This document shows, piece after piece, positions 8,951-18,019 of a stretch of DNA of 47,326 nt. Location of the stretch: positions 1 through 47,326 of the forward strand of contig JAACJQ010000268.1 in NCBI GenBank assembly GCA_016879935.1. Direction: 5' to 3'. The first letter of the stretch is position 1; each line of letters starts with the position of its first letter. The stretch is from Archangiaceae bacterium. Lineage in GTDB: Bacteria > Myxococcota > Myxococcia > Myxococcales > Myxococcaceae. The position numbers were made by a program, and so were the translations under genes. The notes under the pieces were generated by a model. That model saw only the letters and a list, made by a program, of their open reading frames with translations, had not been told where the DNA came from and searched no databases.

Positions 8951-10066
8951 TCAGCGCTCCCGTGACAGCTCGACCTGGTTGAGCAGCAACAACGCGCCAC
9001 GCGACACGTACTTCGCGCCCGGCTCGAGGCCTCTGCGAATCTCGGTGCGCCCCGAGTTGCGGCGGCCGACGACGACGGGCACCGGCTCGAGCCGGCCACC
9101 GTCTCGCGCGACGAAGAGAATGCTCTGCTTGCCCTGCGTGACGATGGCCGCGTCTGGCACCGTCACCACCTTCAGCGTGGAGTCGGGCTCGGCGATGACC
9201 TCGACGAAGGCGTTGGGGCGCAGCACGCGGTCGGCGTTCTTCGAGCGCACGCGCACCTCGACGGTGCGGCGCCGCGGGTCGACGACCTCGCTGATGTACT
9301 CGATGACGCCGTCACGCTTCAGCGTGCCCCCCTGCAGCAGCACGCTCACCTGCTCGCCCACCGACAGCTCGACGACGTCGCCTTCGGGCAGGTCGGCGAT
9401 GACGAGCACCTCGTCGAGGTCGGACAGGCGCATGAGCGGCTTGTCGCGGTCGGGCGTCACTTCCTGGCCGGTGTAGACGTCGAGGTCGACGACGGTGCCC
9501 GAGCGCTGGGCGCGCACCCAGAACAGGTTGTCGCCCGCCGACTGCACCTGAAGGCTGCGCTGCTTGGCCTCGGCGGCCTTCAGCGTGAGCTCGGCTTCGT
9601 GCAGCTCGGCTTCGGCGGCGAGCATCTCTTTCTGTGCGGCGGCTTTGAGCTCGTAGAGTTCCTTCGCGCGCTCGAGCAGGCGCTGGCGAACGGCGACCTG
9701 CGCGCGGGCACCTTCGGTCTCGCGGTCGAGGTCGGCCCAGGCAGCGCTGCGCACCGAGAAGAGCCGGTCACCCTGCTTCACGCGCGCGCCGAGGCGAACC
9801 TCGACCGACTCCACGCGGCCGGCGAGAGGAGCGCCGACGCTCGACGTTCGCTTCTCGTCGAGGTCGACGCGGCCTGGCACGGGCAACGCGGCGAGCGGAG
9901 CCTCCTGTGCGGCGGTCGAGAGCTCGACGTAGCGCCACTGCGGCGCGTCGGCGGGCAGCGTCACCGAGTTTCCATCAGAGACGATGACGGCCGCGCCCGC
10001 GGGTTTGACGGGCTCGGGGCAGGCCGGCAGCGCCAGCACCAACAGCAACAGCTCACTCGTTCGCAT
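8951..10066 (-). CDS. RND periplasmic adaptor lipoprotein (CzcB-like)
   Basis: A 371-residue membrane-fusion protein that links the inner-membrane pump to the outer-membrane channel. I chose ATG 10066 because it gives the lipoprotein signal MRTSELLLLVLALPAC and has GAGGA about 8 bases upstream. A longer frame exists but adds a non-signal Pro/Ser/Arg stretch. The body has the expected order: barrel-sandwich entry (GAPLAGRVESVEVRLGARVKQGD), a charged helical hairpin at about 130-190, the second lipoyl half (VRAQRSGTVVDL), then beta-barrel segments with RRRTVEVRVR. The start overlaps the 3' end of the TolC-type gene by 14 bases, suggesting translational coupling. Confidence 0.9.
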   Translation of the reverse strand: MRTSELLLLVLALPACPEPVKPAGAAVIVSDGNSVTLPADAPQWRYVELSTAAQEAPLAALPVPGRVDLDEKRTSSVGAPLAGRVESVEVRLGARVKQGDRLFSVRSAAWADLDRETEGARAQVAVRQRLLERAKELYELKAAAQKEMLAAEAELHEAELTLKAAEAKQRSLQVQSAGDNLFWVRAQRSGTVVDLDVYTGQEVTPDRDKPLMRLSDLDEVLVIADLPEGDVVELSVGEQVSVLLQGGTLKRDGVIEYISEVVDPRRRTVEVRVRSKNADRVLRPNAFVEVIAEPDSTLKVVTVPDAAIVTQGKQSILFVARDGGRLEPVPVVVGRRNSGRTEIRRGLEPGAKYVSRGALLLLNQVELSRER

Positions 10067-11351
10067 CGGAGAGTTCCTCGGGAAGCTCGATGGGCGCGCC
10101 GGTGAGGCGGGCCTTCTCGAGGCGCAGGCCATAGGCCGTGCGGTCAAGGTCGTTGGCGAGCAGCCGCAGCTCGGCGTACGAGCGCCGGGCGAGCAGCAGC
10201 TCTTGAATCGGAGCGGCGCCGCGCGTGACGGCAGCGTTCAACCGCTCGACGACGGAAGCACCGAGTGGCAGCGCCTGGGTGTGAATGCGGCGATGCCTCG
10301 CTTCGAGGTGCGCCTCTTCTTCGTCGAGCCGTTGGAGCAGCACGGGCGCGGTGGCGAGCAGGCGCTCCTTCGCGGTCTCGGCGGCGCGCTGCGCTTCGGT
10401 CGCGGCGCGCGCGTCGGCCTGGCCGTGGTCGAAGAAGGGCATCGGCACCGAGACGCCGACGAAGAGGCTGTTCTGCTGGTTGCCCGAGATGACGAAGCGG
10501 TCGTGCACGTAGCCGGCGCGCACGGTGAGGTCGGGGACGGCGCGGTTGTGGGCGAGCTCGAGCGCGGCTTCGGCTGCACGCGCAGCGGCTTCGAGCGAGC
10601 GCACGTCGGGGCGGCGCTTGAGTTCGGGGCCGCTGGCGACGTCGGACTCGAGCCACGCGGCGGCCTTCGACGCGTCGGCGAACGGCAGGCACTGAACGCC
10701 CGCGAGCGAGGTGCAGCTGCGAAGCGCCGTGTTCACGCTCTCGATGGCGTCACCGAGCAGTGCGCGCGTGGCCTCCTGCTCGAGCTGGGCGCGGTCGGCG
10801 TCGAGCGATGACGAGTCACCTTTGTCGGCGCGGGCGCGCTGAAGCTGCGCCAGGCCCTCGGCGTCGGAGGCGAGCTCGGTCAAGGTGGCGACGCGCACCT
10901 CCGCGACGGCGACGTCGGCGATGGCCGCCTGCAGCGCCAGCACCCGCTGCCGCAGCTGCTCGAGGGCGTCGAGGCTCACCGCGCGCGCGTTCTCGCTCGT
11001 GCTGCGCTGCCGCGGGCTCCGTTTGCCCAGCTCGAGCAGCACCGACACGCCCGCCGAGACGTTGGGCACGTTGAGCAGCGGGTCTTTCAGGTCGGGGGGA
11101 TTGAGGGGACCGACGGGAATGGTGCCGACCGCCAGGTCAGCAGAGGGGTTCGGGAGCAGCTTCGCGCGCTCCGCGTCGGAACGGGCCGCCGCGACGCGTG
11201 CCCTGAGTTCCTGGAGATCTGGAGCAAATTGCCACACCCCGGGTGAAAGTGACGCACCGGGCGTCAGCGTGGAGAGGTCGAGTGGAGAGGGTGTACTGGC
11301 GAGGAGAAAGGCAGCTGTGAGCCAGACCATGGCGACGGCGCGTCGTGCCAC
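10053..11351 (-). CDS. TolC-family outer-membrane efflux protein (CzcC-like)
   Basis: The first gene of the metal-efflux operon, encoding 432 residues from GTG 11351 or 425 from ATG 11330. The ATG gives a cleaner signal peptide (MVWLTAAFLLAS). The protein has the two long heptad-rich outer-membrane efflux repeats of TolC-type channels: the first around AELRARVAAARSDAERAKLLPNP, the second around PDVRSLEAAARAAEAALELA followed by VPDLTVRAGY. Such proteins form the trimeric channel and periplasmic tunnel. Substrate specificity comes from the pump downstream. The 82-base space to the next gene should hold the operon promoter; I do not see a clear operator. Confidence 0.85.
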   Translation of the reverse strand: MARRAVAMVWLTAAFLLASTPSPLDLSTLTPGASLSPGVWQFAPDLQELRARVAAARSDAERAKLLPNPSADLAVGTIPVGPLNPPDLKDPLLNVPNVSAGVSVLLELGKRSPRQRSTSENARAVSLDALEQLRQRVLALQAAIADVAVAEVRVATLTELASDAEGLAQLQRARADKGDSSSLDADRAQLEQEATRALLGDAIESVNTALRSCTSLAGVQCLPFADASKAAAWLESDVASGPELKRRPDVRSLEAAARAAEAALELAHNRAVPDLTVRAGYVHDRFVISGNQQNSLFVGVSVPMPFFDHGQADARAATEAQRAAETAKERLLATAPVLLQRLDEEEAHLEARHRRIHTQALPLGASVVERLNAAVTRGAAPIQELLLARRSYAELRLLANDLDRTAYGLRLEKARLTGAPIELPEELSDANE

Positions 11352-11433
11352 CGCCGTGCCAGCGCTGCAGTGGTGCCGGACCCGTCAGCTAGGTTGGTGA
11401 GTCCGTTACGCGTCCGTCGCAGCCTTGGCTCTT

Positions 11434-12345
11434 CTAGGGGTTCGGCGGCGCGGGACGGAGTGGTCCCACGAAGTCGACGAACTCGTAGCCGAGCGCGACT
11501 CGGGATGCGTTCGTCGCTTGAACCGCGATGATCAACTGCCCAATCCACCGCGACTCGGCAGATGCCTCGATCGGCTCGAGTAGCATCTTGTTGGAGCGAA
11601 CGATCTCAAGCTGCATCTCGTTCATGAACGCAAGTTCGACAACAACGCCCAACGCGTCCGACTCAAACTTAGGGAACTTCGCGGACGCCTTGGCGAGGAC
11701 GCGCCTGCGAAACTCGGAAGCGAGCGTGTCGACCGATGCGCCGGTCGGGTCGTGCCACATCTCAACTTCGAGGAGAATCCGGCCCTCCCTTGTTTCGAGC
11801 AGCAGGTCGGTCGTCTTCGCGCCAAGACCGGTCGGTCGCTCGAAACCTCTCACGCTCGCTCCATGCCGAACCGCAAAGTGACAGTTCGCGACAACAGACC
11901 AGAAGCATGGATCGTTTGCGTCCATTGGCTGCGTCCAGAGCGCACTCAGGGTCTCCCTTGCGCCGGGAAAGGTGCCGAATCGAGCAGCAAACGTCTCCAA
12001 GACACGCAAGAGGGAAAGTGCATTGCTCCTCGCGTTTGGAACTGCGTCAGCACTCGCAGCCAAGCTCAGCACCAGCGGGAGGTTGAAGTTGTGCTCGTGA
12101 CGAGAGTTACGCTCATCTTCGAACAGCATCGCCCTTGAGTAGTCGACCTTCCCTCGGCCCTTACGTGGGTAGCCGCCGGGCAGAAGCGCACAAAGTGAAG
12201 GCGCCAACAACAGGCCCGGTGCGATCGCAGAATAGAACTCGTCCGGAGTAGGCGGGCGCAGAAGAGCGACATGGCAGTCGCGAGTCAGCCGACCGCTCCA
12301 GCACGGACATGGCTTGTCAGCGAGCGCCGTTCGGCGTGCCTGCAT
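11434..12345 (-). CDS. SEC-C motif protein with PD-(D/E)xK nuclease-like core
   Basis: A 303-residue protein from ATG 12345, which has GAAGG upstream. An ATG at 12459 would add 38 residues of low-quality sequence. Near the new N-terminus is KPCPCWSGRLTRDCH, matching the SEC-C zinc motif CxC-x8-C(C/H). The middle is helical and unfamiliar. Around 11758-11808 the protein reads TTDLLLETREGRILLEVEMW: an Asp, then a strand ending in E-x-E, as in the PD-(D/E)xK nuclease fold but with Glu where Lys is usual. By eye the gene is richer in A+T and in TTG/AAC/CAA words than its neighbours, suggesting horizontal gain. The nuclease function is inference only; no phage or restriction gene is nearby. Confidence 0.65.
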   Translation of the reverse strand: MQARRTALADKPCPCWSGRLTRDCHVALLRPPTPDEFYSAIAPGLLLAPSLCALLPGGYPRKGRGKVDYSRAMLFEDERNSRHEHNFNLPLVLSLAASADAVPNARSNALSLLRVLETFAARFGTFPGARETLSALWTQPMDANDPCFWSVVANCHFAVRHGASVRGFERPTGLGAKTTDLLLETREGRILLEVEMWHDPTGASVDTLASEFRRRVLAKASAKFPKFESDALGVVVELAFMNEMQLEIVRSNKMLLEPIEASAESRWIGQLIIAVQATNASRVALGYEFVDFVGPLRPAPPNP

Positions 12346-12622
12346 GTCTGGGCCTTCAGTGCCGTTCACGGCTTGCTCCAAGTTCACGGATGACCGTGCC
12401 TCAAGAACCTGACCTCCAGCTCTCCACCGCGTAGCGCATAGTCGAGCGGCATGGCGCATGTCCGCCCATCAGGTCGGCGGAGGCCGATGCGACAGCGTGC
12501 GGCAGATCACGTCCGACGCGCAGCGAGTGCACTGCAGATGCTGCGTGCGCCGGGGAAGTCGCCAGTTCCTGCTCGTGTGCGCCGTGCGCCTCGATGGCAT
12601 GTCTGGAGCACGACGCGAGCAC

Positions 12623-14248
12623 ATGGCTCGGGCACACGTGCATCGGTCGCTCGTCTGGTGGTCTCTCGTGCTTGCGCTCGGTCAGGGTTGCAACTGCGGC
12701 TCCGAGCCCGGGCTCGACGGTGGCCGGCCCGATGGCTCCGTGCTGCTCCCCGATGGTGGCGCTCCCGATGCGTCGGTCTCGTGTTCGCCCACGGGCGTCG
12801 AGGTCTGTGACGGCGTCGACAACGACTGCGACGGCAAGGTCGACGATGGCTTCACCCTGCTCTGCGCGCCGTGCAGCAGCGGTGGCACGTGCATCGAAGC
12901 GAAGCTCACGGGCGGCGGGTTCAAGTCGGGCGCGCGCCGAAACCTCACCATCGGGAACGACCGTGGCATCGCGCTGCCTCCGGTGCCGCTGCCGCAGCCG
13001 TACATCTTCATCTCGAACTCGGGCGACGGAACGGTCTCGAAGATTCGCACCAGCGACGCGGTCGAGGTCGGCCGCTTCATCGTCGGCGACAACCCGTCGC
13101 GCACGGCAGTCGATGGAAACGGAGACGCGTGGATCGCGATGCGCGGCGACACGAGCGACCGCGGCGGAGGCCCCCTCGAGCACGTCGTGAAGCTCGCCGG
13201 TGCGTGCACGCCATCGACACGGCCTCCGACGCCGACGCGTGAGTGCATTCTGCTCGACCTCGCCGACGTCGGAAATCTGCTGCGTGGCGTCGCGGTCGAC
13301 GCGGCCAACGACGTGTGGATTGGCTCGTACGCGACGAGCGAGGTGGTTCGACTCGACGGCGTGTTCGGTACGGTGCTCGAGCGCATCGCCGTGCCCGGCC
13401 ACCCGTACGGCATCGCCATCGACGAGCACGGCAACCTCTGGCTCTCGGCGCACGACCAGACGACCTACGCCGCGGGCCACGTCATTCGCGTCGACACCGT
13501 GACGAAGACGGCGACGTTGCACCTGTCGGGCCCCGAGCTCGAGAACCACTCGACGTACGGCCTCGCGGCCGACGGTGAAGGCGGCGTCTGGTTCGCGGAC
13601 TACGGCGCGGCGGTGTACCGCATCGACGCCGAGACGGGCGCGTTCGGGCCCTCGTGGGACGTGGCCGGCATCACCCGCGGCGTGGCCGTCGACGACCAGG
13701 GCTTCCTCTGGGTGGCTGACTCCGCGGGCTCGCAGCTGGTGCGCGTGAACCGACGCACGGGCGAGACGCTGGCCGCACACGTCGGCGATGGGCCGGTCGG
13801 CGTCGCGGTCGACCACGAAGGCAACATCTGGAGCGTCAACACCAACTCGAACGACGCCACCAAGGTCTCTCCCGACGGCGGGCTGCTCGCGACGGTGCCG
13901 GTCGGCAACGCGCCGTACACGTACAGCGACATGACGGGCGCCGCGTACCGGCTCTTCCGCAAGCTCAACGGCACCTTCACTGGCAGCTACGACACGGGCA
14001 TCGCGGGCGCGACGTGGGAGTCGCTGCGGTTCGCCGGCAACGTCCCGCCTCCGTCGACGTTGAAGCTCAAGCTGCGCGCGAGTGACGGCTACCTCTCCAC
14101 CGCAGCGTGGAGCGAGGTGACGCTCTCGGGTTCGACCGCGGTGCTGAACCTCGTCGGCGCGAAGCTGCAGGTCGAAGCGCTCCTCTTCACCGACGACCGG
14201 CGCGCGCAGCCGAACGTCGAGAGCCTCACGTTCACCTTCCGCCGCTGA
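12623..14248 (+). CDS. Exported beta-propeller lipoprotein with MopE-like motif
   Basis: A 541-residue protein from ATG 12623. The N-terminus (MARAHVHRSLVWWSLVLALG then QGC) looks like a lipoprotein signal, although the lipobox is weak. Next comes CDGVDNDCDGKVDDGF, the MopE-type Asp-rich motif common in myxobacterial surface proteins. The rest is a repeated propeller of the NHL/virginiamycin B lyase (Vgb)-like kind: GVAVDAANDVWIGSYATS, GIAIDEHGNLWLSAHD, GLAADGEGGVWFADYG, GVAVDDQGFLWVADSAG and GVAVDHEGNIWSVNTNS. It is probably a surface binding protein; lyase activity is not supported. Its stop overlaps the ribosome-binding site (GAGGG, 14247-14251) of the next gene, so the two are probably coupled. 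Confidence 0.8.
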   Translation: MARAHVHRSLVWWSLVLALGQGCNCGSEPGLDGGRPDGSVLLPDGGAPDASVSCSPTGVEVCDGVDNDCDGKVDDGFTLLCAPCSSGGTCIEAKLTGGGFKSGARRNLTIGNDRGIALPPVPLPQPYIFISNSGDGTVSKIRTSDAVEVGRFIVGDNPSRTAVDGNGDAWIAMRGDTSDRGGGPLEHVVKLAGACTPSTRPPTPTRECILLDLADVGNLLRGVAVDAANDVWIGSYATSEVVRLDGVFGTVLERIAVPGHPYGIAIDEHGNLWLSAHDQTTYAAGHVIRVDTVTKTATLHLSGPELENHSTYGLAADGEGGVWFADYGAAVYRIDAETGAFGPSWDVAGITRGVAVDDQGFLWVADSAGSQLVRVNRRTGETLAAHVGDGPVGVAVDHEGNIWSVNTNSNDATKVSPDGGLLATVPVGNAPYTYSDMTGAAYRLFRKLNGTFTGSYDTGIAGATWESLRFAGNVPPPSTLKLKLRASDGYLSTAAWSEVTLSGSTAVLNLVGAKLQVEALLFTDDRRAQPNVESLTFTFRR

Positions 14249-14256
14249 GGGCCACC

Positions 14257-17200
14257 ATGAAGACCGCGATCCTCTCGACGCTGCTCCTCTCGGCGCTGGC
14301 ACACGCCACGCCCGCAGACGTCTTCATTCTCATCGACACCTCGGGGAGCATGGCGCGCCCGCTCGGCACTGGAGATGCGCGACTCACGCTCGCGAAGCAA
14401 ACCGCGCGTGACGTCATCGCCGCCATCCAGAACGACCACCGCGTGGGGCTCGCGCGGTACGCCCAGCTCGAGCGGGTGTTGCCCGGGGGTGAAGGCAAAC
14501 GCGCGGTGCTCGGAGAAGACCCGCTGCAGTGCGACCACGGCTCGAACCTGCTCGCGGGCATGGACGTCGCGGGCGCGAACGAGGCGCTGCGCTGGCTCGA
14601 TGGCGTCGAGGCCCTGGGCAACCCCGAGCTGGTGCCGATGGGTGACTCGCCGCTGGTGCGTGGCGTGGAAGTCGCCGTCCAGTACATCCGGAACAAGCGG
14701 AGGGCCGACCCACTCCGGCACTGTGTGAACGCGGTGCTCCTCGTCATCACCGATGGGCTCGACACCTGTGTCGGAGGCAGTGAACTGCGCGGCACGCTGG
14801 CTGACCTGGCGACGAAGGCGAGCCGTGAAGACATTCGCACGCTGGTGCTCACGTACACGCCCGACGCCGAAGCGGCGAAGGCGGTCGCGAAGATCGGCAA
14901 CGCTGACGGAGTTCCTTTCACCGACGCGGCGCAGTTCCTCGCTGCTGCGCGCAACATCACCGGCCGGCTCGCTCCCGAGGCGTGCCTCGCGTCGGGCGTC
15001 GAACCTTCGAAGCTCGGCATCGTCTCGACCGAGGCTGACGCTGGCGTGACCTGCACACCCACCGCACCCACCGGGTGTGGCTGCGGCTCGACCGAGACCT
15101 CTGGCCTCATCGCGCTCACGGCCGTGCTCGTCGTGGCGAGCGCGCGCAGAAGGCGATGGCTGCTCGTCTCGGTCTTCGCGCTGGGCCTGGGCTGTGTGCA
15201 GACGAAGCCGACGTGCACCACCGACGCGGGGACGCCGGCGACGACGCTGAAGGAGCCCGCTGCCGTTCGTGACGAGGCGCTCGCGCGTGTGCCCATGCTG
15301 GTCGCCGGCGCCGAGGCCGTTCGTCGCGACGTCTTCGACCCGCTGCTCGTGCCCGAGAAGGTCTTCGCGAAGGTGAGTGACACCGACGGCTGTCTGGCGC
15401 TCGTGCGTGGCATCGGCTTCGAGCCGTACGTCGGCGTTCAACGCGGCGTGGCCGGCTGTCTCTCGACGCGGCGGTGCAACAGCTTCGACAAGGCGCTGCT
15501 GCTGAAGGCCTGCCTCGACGCGAAGGGCGTGAGCTCGGAGCTGCAGGTCTGCAACGACACGCCGGCCTCGATGCGCGCGCTGCTGCTGGCCGAAGCGAAG
15601 AAGGCGCTCGTGTTGCCAGACCTCTCGGCGGCGACGGCGAAGGAGCGTGAAGTCGCGCTCCAGCTGTTCGGTGACCCGGCCATCGTCGCGCGCCTCGACA
15701 CGGCGACGGCTGGCCGCGACGAAGCGGTGAAACAGTTCTTCTCGACGGCCATCGCGGGCGACGTCTCGACGCTGCTGCCGCTCGCCAACCTCGACGCCAC
15801 CGCGACCGACACCGAGGCCACCGCGCGCGCGAACGTCGGGCTCGAGCGCTACGGCTTCGTGAAGGTGGGCACCCGCAACCTCGACCCGACGCTGGCCGGC
15901 TCGGCGGTCGAGATGGGCTCGTGCGGCGATGGTCCCTTCGTCCCAGCGACCGAGGCCATCACGCTGAAGGCCGAGGTGGTGCTCCAGTACGTCGGCGGTG
16001 TTGGCGCGTGGAAGCGGCCCGAGCTCATCGCTGCCACGCTCTCGGTGAAGCCGTACGAGGTCTTCGGCCAACACCTCACGATGGGCCTCGCCGAAGCGAC
16101 CGTGGGCACGCTGGGCTTCGCAGTGCCGGCGGTCTCGACGACGGGGTGTCTGCGCGCGTTCCTCGAGGTGGGCTCGACGAAGGTTCGCGGTGAGCCGTTT
16201 CACATCGGCTCACAGGACTCGACGAGCTGTCCTTCGATGTCGCTCTCGCCTGACGAGCCGGGCCGGCGCCTGTCGAAGGTGACGCTGCGCCTGACGACGA
16301 ACGTCGCGAACAAAGAGACCGTCATCGACCGCGTGATGGTCGACCGCTACGGCTACGCCGCGAGCGAGACCGCCGCAGAGGCCACGGGCCCGATGTACTC
16401 CGACGGCACGGCCCGGCGGCTGCTCCCGATGCGCGCCGACGTTCTGCTGCTCTCGGGTCTGCCGTCACCTGCAGCGCTGCGCGACGTCGCTGCTCGAGAG
16501 GCCATCGTTCGCCGCGCCGACTTCGAGGCGCAGCTGGCTCAGCTCGCGGGCATGCCCGTCGCGACGCCGCCTCCAGGGCCGCCGTCTCCGCTGCCGTTCG
16601 CGATTCTCGGAGCCGTGACCCACTTCTCCCCGCCCGAACTGGGCACGGGGCTCGCGCTGGTCGTCGAGCGCCCGTGGCTGTTGAGTCAGGTGCGCCGGCG
16701 CGGCTTTGGCGTCAGCGGTGCCGCGCTCGACATCGTCGACCAGACCATCGTCGACGTGGTGGACGCGCCGCTGCTCGTCGTTCGTGCAGACAACACCACC
16801 GCTCCGTCTGCGCGTCTGCGAGCGCAGGTCGCGATGGCGGCGCTGGTGACCGAGGCCGAGACCGTCGCTGCGCGCATCAACGGGCTCGATGGCGTGGTGA
16901 GCGCCGCGACGATGCTTCGTGACCCGTCGCTCGCAGGCAAGTGGGCCGCGATGGATCCACAGAACCTCGACCACTCGCTCTTCCCCGACGCGGTCGTCGA
17001 AGCAGCCTCGGTCTATTCAGGGCAGGTCGTCGTCGCGACGCCGGGCGCGGTGAAGAGCGACGCGGCCGACCCCATCATCGCGTGGTGGCGCTTCGACAAG
17101 CGCACGGGCCAGGGGCTTGGCGAGCTGCGCTTCGAAGGCACGTTCTACGGCGGTGTGCCCGGCATGCTCGCGACGGCGAAGCTGCTCGTCGACCTCGACA

Positions 17201-17454
17201 AGTGTCTCTACGCGGGAGCCAGCGCGGCGCTCATGGGCGGTGAGGAGTGCGACCTGCGGCCGTGTTTCAAGGCGGCGTTCGACTACTACAAGCAGGCGCT
17301 CGCCATCGAGTTCGCGGGCGGAGCGCTCGTCGCCTACGGCGGCTACGCCCACTGGAGTCACTCGCTGGTCGAGGTGATGGAGTACTCGTGGGAGGTCTTC
17401 GGCGAAGCGGTCAGGGCCTGGCTGCACGGCGGCAAGGTGATCACCTGTGGCTGA
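14257..17454 (+). CDS. vWA-domain exported protein fused to transglutaminase-like lipoprotein
   Basis: A 1065-residue frame from ATG 14257, eight bases after the propeller gene. A cleavable signal (MKTAILSTLLLSALAHA) is followed by a von Willebrand A domain with the MIDAS motif DTSGSM (27-32) and TDGLDTC. At 274-300 it reads like a MYXO-CTERM tail: CGC, a hydrophobic stretch, then RRRR. The frame does not stop there. It runs on through WLLVSVFALGLGC, which with the Arg run looks like a second signal peptide with a lipobox (Cys313). The C-terminal part has a transglutaminase-like RRCNSFDKALLLKACL around Cys407 and then about 600 residues I do not recognise. Either this is a true fusion or a stop has been lost between two exported proteins. 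A GTG at 15133 could start the second part. Confidence 0.75.
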   Translation: MKTAILSTLLLSALAHATPADVFILIDTSGSMARPLGTGDARLTLAKQTARDVIAAIQNDHRVGLARYAQLERVLPGGEGKRAVLGEDPLQCDHGSNLLAGMDVAGANEALRWLDGVEALGNPELVPMGDSPLVRGVEVAVQYIRNKRRADPLRHCVNAVLLVITDGLDTCVGGSELRGTLADLATKASREDIRTLVLTYTPDAEAAKAVAKIGNADGVPFTDAAQFLAAARNITGRLAPEACLASGVEPSKLGIVSTEADAGVTCTPTAPTGCGCGSTETSGLIALTAVLVVASARRRRWLLVSVFALGLGCVQTKPTCTTDAGTPATTLKEPAAVRDEALARVPMLVAGAEAVRRDVFDPLLVPEKVFAKVSDTDGCLALVRGIGFEPYVGVQRGVAGCLSTRRCNSFDKALLLKACLDAKGVSSELQVCNDTPASMRALLLAEAKKALVLPDLSAATAKEREVALQLFGDPAIVARLDTATAGRDEAVKQFFSTAIAGDVSTLLPLANLDATATDTEATARANVGLERYGFVKVGTRNLDPTLAGSAVEMGSCGDGPFVPATEAITLKAEVVLQYVGGVGAWKRPELIAATLSVKPYEVFGQHLTMGLAEATVGTLGFAVPAVSTTGCLRAFLEVGSTKVRGEPFHIGSQDSTSCPSMSLSPDEPGRRLSKVTLRLTTNVANKETVIDRVMVDRYGYAASETAAEATGPMYSDGTARRLLPMRADVLLLSGLPSPAALRDVAAREAIVRRADFEAQLAQLAGMPVATPPPGPPSPLPFAILGAVTHFSPPELGTGLALVVERPWLLSQVRRRGFGVSGAALDIVDQTIVDVVDAPLLVVRADNTTAPSARLRAQVAMAALVTEAETVAARINGLDGVVSAATMLRDPSLAGKWAAMDPQNLDHSLFPDAVVEAASVYSGQVVVATPGAVKSDAADPIIAWWRFDKRTGQGLGELRFEGTFYGGVPGMLATAKLLVDLDKCLYAGASAALMGGEECDLRPCFKAAFDYYKQALAIEFAGGALVAYGGYAHWSHSLVEVMEYSWEVFGEAVRAWLHGGKVITCG
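15076..15195 (+). other. MYXO-CTERM-like tail running into a lipoprotein signal
   Basis: Within the vWA gene, 15076-15156 encodes CGC, a Gly/Ser/Thr spacer, about 15 hydrophobic residues and RRRR. This is the layout of the C-terminal MYXO-CTERM sorting tag. The same RRRR is directly followed by WLLVSVFALGLGC (to 15195), a typical lipoprotein signal core. An end tag and a start signal therefore share four arginines with no stop between them. GTG codons at 15124 and 15133 are possible starts for a separate lipoprotein. Confidence 0.6.
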
Positions 17455-18012
17455 TCACTGAAGCGCGAGCACGAGAACGGTGACCGACGTCGCGAGCATC
17501 ACGCCGCCGCCCGCGACACCGAGCACACCGCGCTGAGTACCGGGAGGCGCAGACACGAGGGCCGACATCACCGCGCCGCCGATCAGCCCAACGCCTGCCG
17601 CGATGATGCCGACGACGCCGATGGCAATGGCGCGCCCAACGTCGCCGACGACTTGTCCAACCACGCCGCTGGGCGAGGTGGCCTGAGGCTCTTTCGGCAT
17701 GATGGCTGCGGCCAGCAGCATCGCGACGCCGCCGACGAGCATCGCCGTGCCGAGCGTGCCTGACGTGATGGCGCTGATTCTCCCGAACGTACCATCGCGG
17801 TCGAACCACGCGCCGAGGCTGGCGCCGATGCCGATGGCCGACCCGGCGATGCCGAAGCCCAGCGCGGTTCGCTGATCGTCGTTGAGAGAAATGCCCGACT
17901 CGACCGGCGGCGCGGGCGCGAGCACGGGAGCGGGTTCGTTCACGGGCTCCGTCGCAGGCGTTGGCTCGGGAGCGGTCTGCGCGACGAGCACCGAGACGAG
18001 ACAGGCGATCAT
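17455..18012 (-). CDS. Exported Pro-rich protein with four membrane segments
   Basis: A 185-residue protein starting at ATG 18012, which gives the N-terminus MIACLVSVLVAQTAPEP. The first hydrophobic segment and Pro/Ala/Glu-rich stretch look like a signal or anchor plus a spacer. Four glycine-rich hydrophobic segments follow (ALGFGIAGSAIGIGASLGA, TLGTAMLVGGVAMLLAAAIM, AIAIGVVGIIAAGVGLIGG and VLGVAGGGVMLATSVTVLVL). I recognise no family. It follows the cytochrome-like lipoprotein gene with a 7-base gap, so the two are probably one transcript. Its stop abuts that of the vWA gene, forming TGATCA at 17452-17457. Confidence 0.7.
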   Translation of the reverse strand: MIACLVSVLVAQTAPEPTPATEPVNEPAPVLAPAPPVESGISLNDDQRTALGFGIAGSAIGIGASLGAWFDRDGTFGRISAITSGTLGTAMLVGGVAMLLAAAIMPKEPQATSPSGVVGQVVGDVGRAIAIGVVGIIAAGVGLIGGAVMSALVSAPPGTQRGVLGVAGGGVMLATSVTVLVLALQ

Positions 18013-18019
18013 CGGTGGC

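Noticed and set aside
12458-12622. Upstream extension of the propeller lipoprotein
   Set aside because: The extra 55 residues lack a signal and would bury the lipoprotein signal that begins at 12623.
17465-17476. GAGCACGAGAAC inside a coding end, similar to the palindrome arm
   Set aside because: Only one arm is present and there is no second half or loop, so a chance match is likely.
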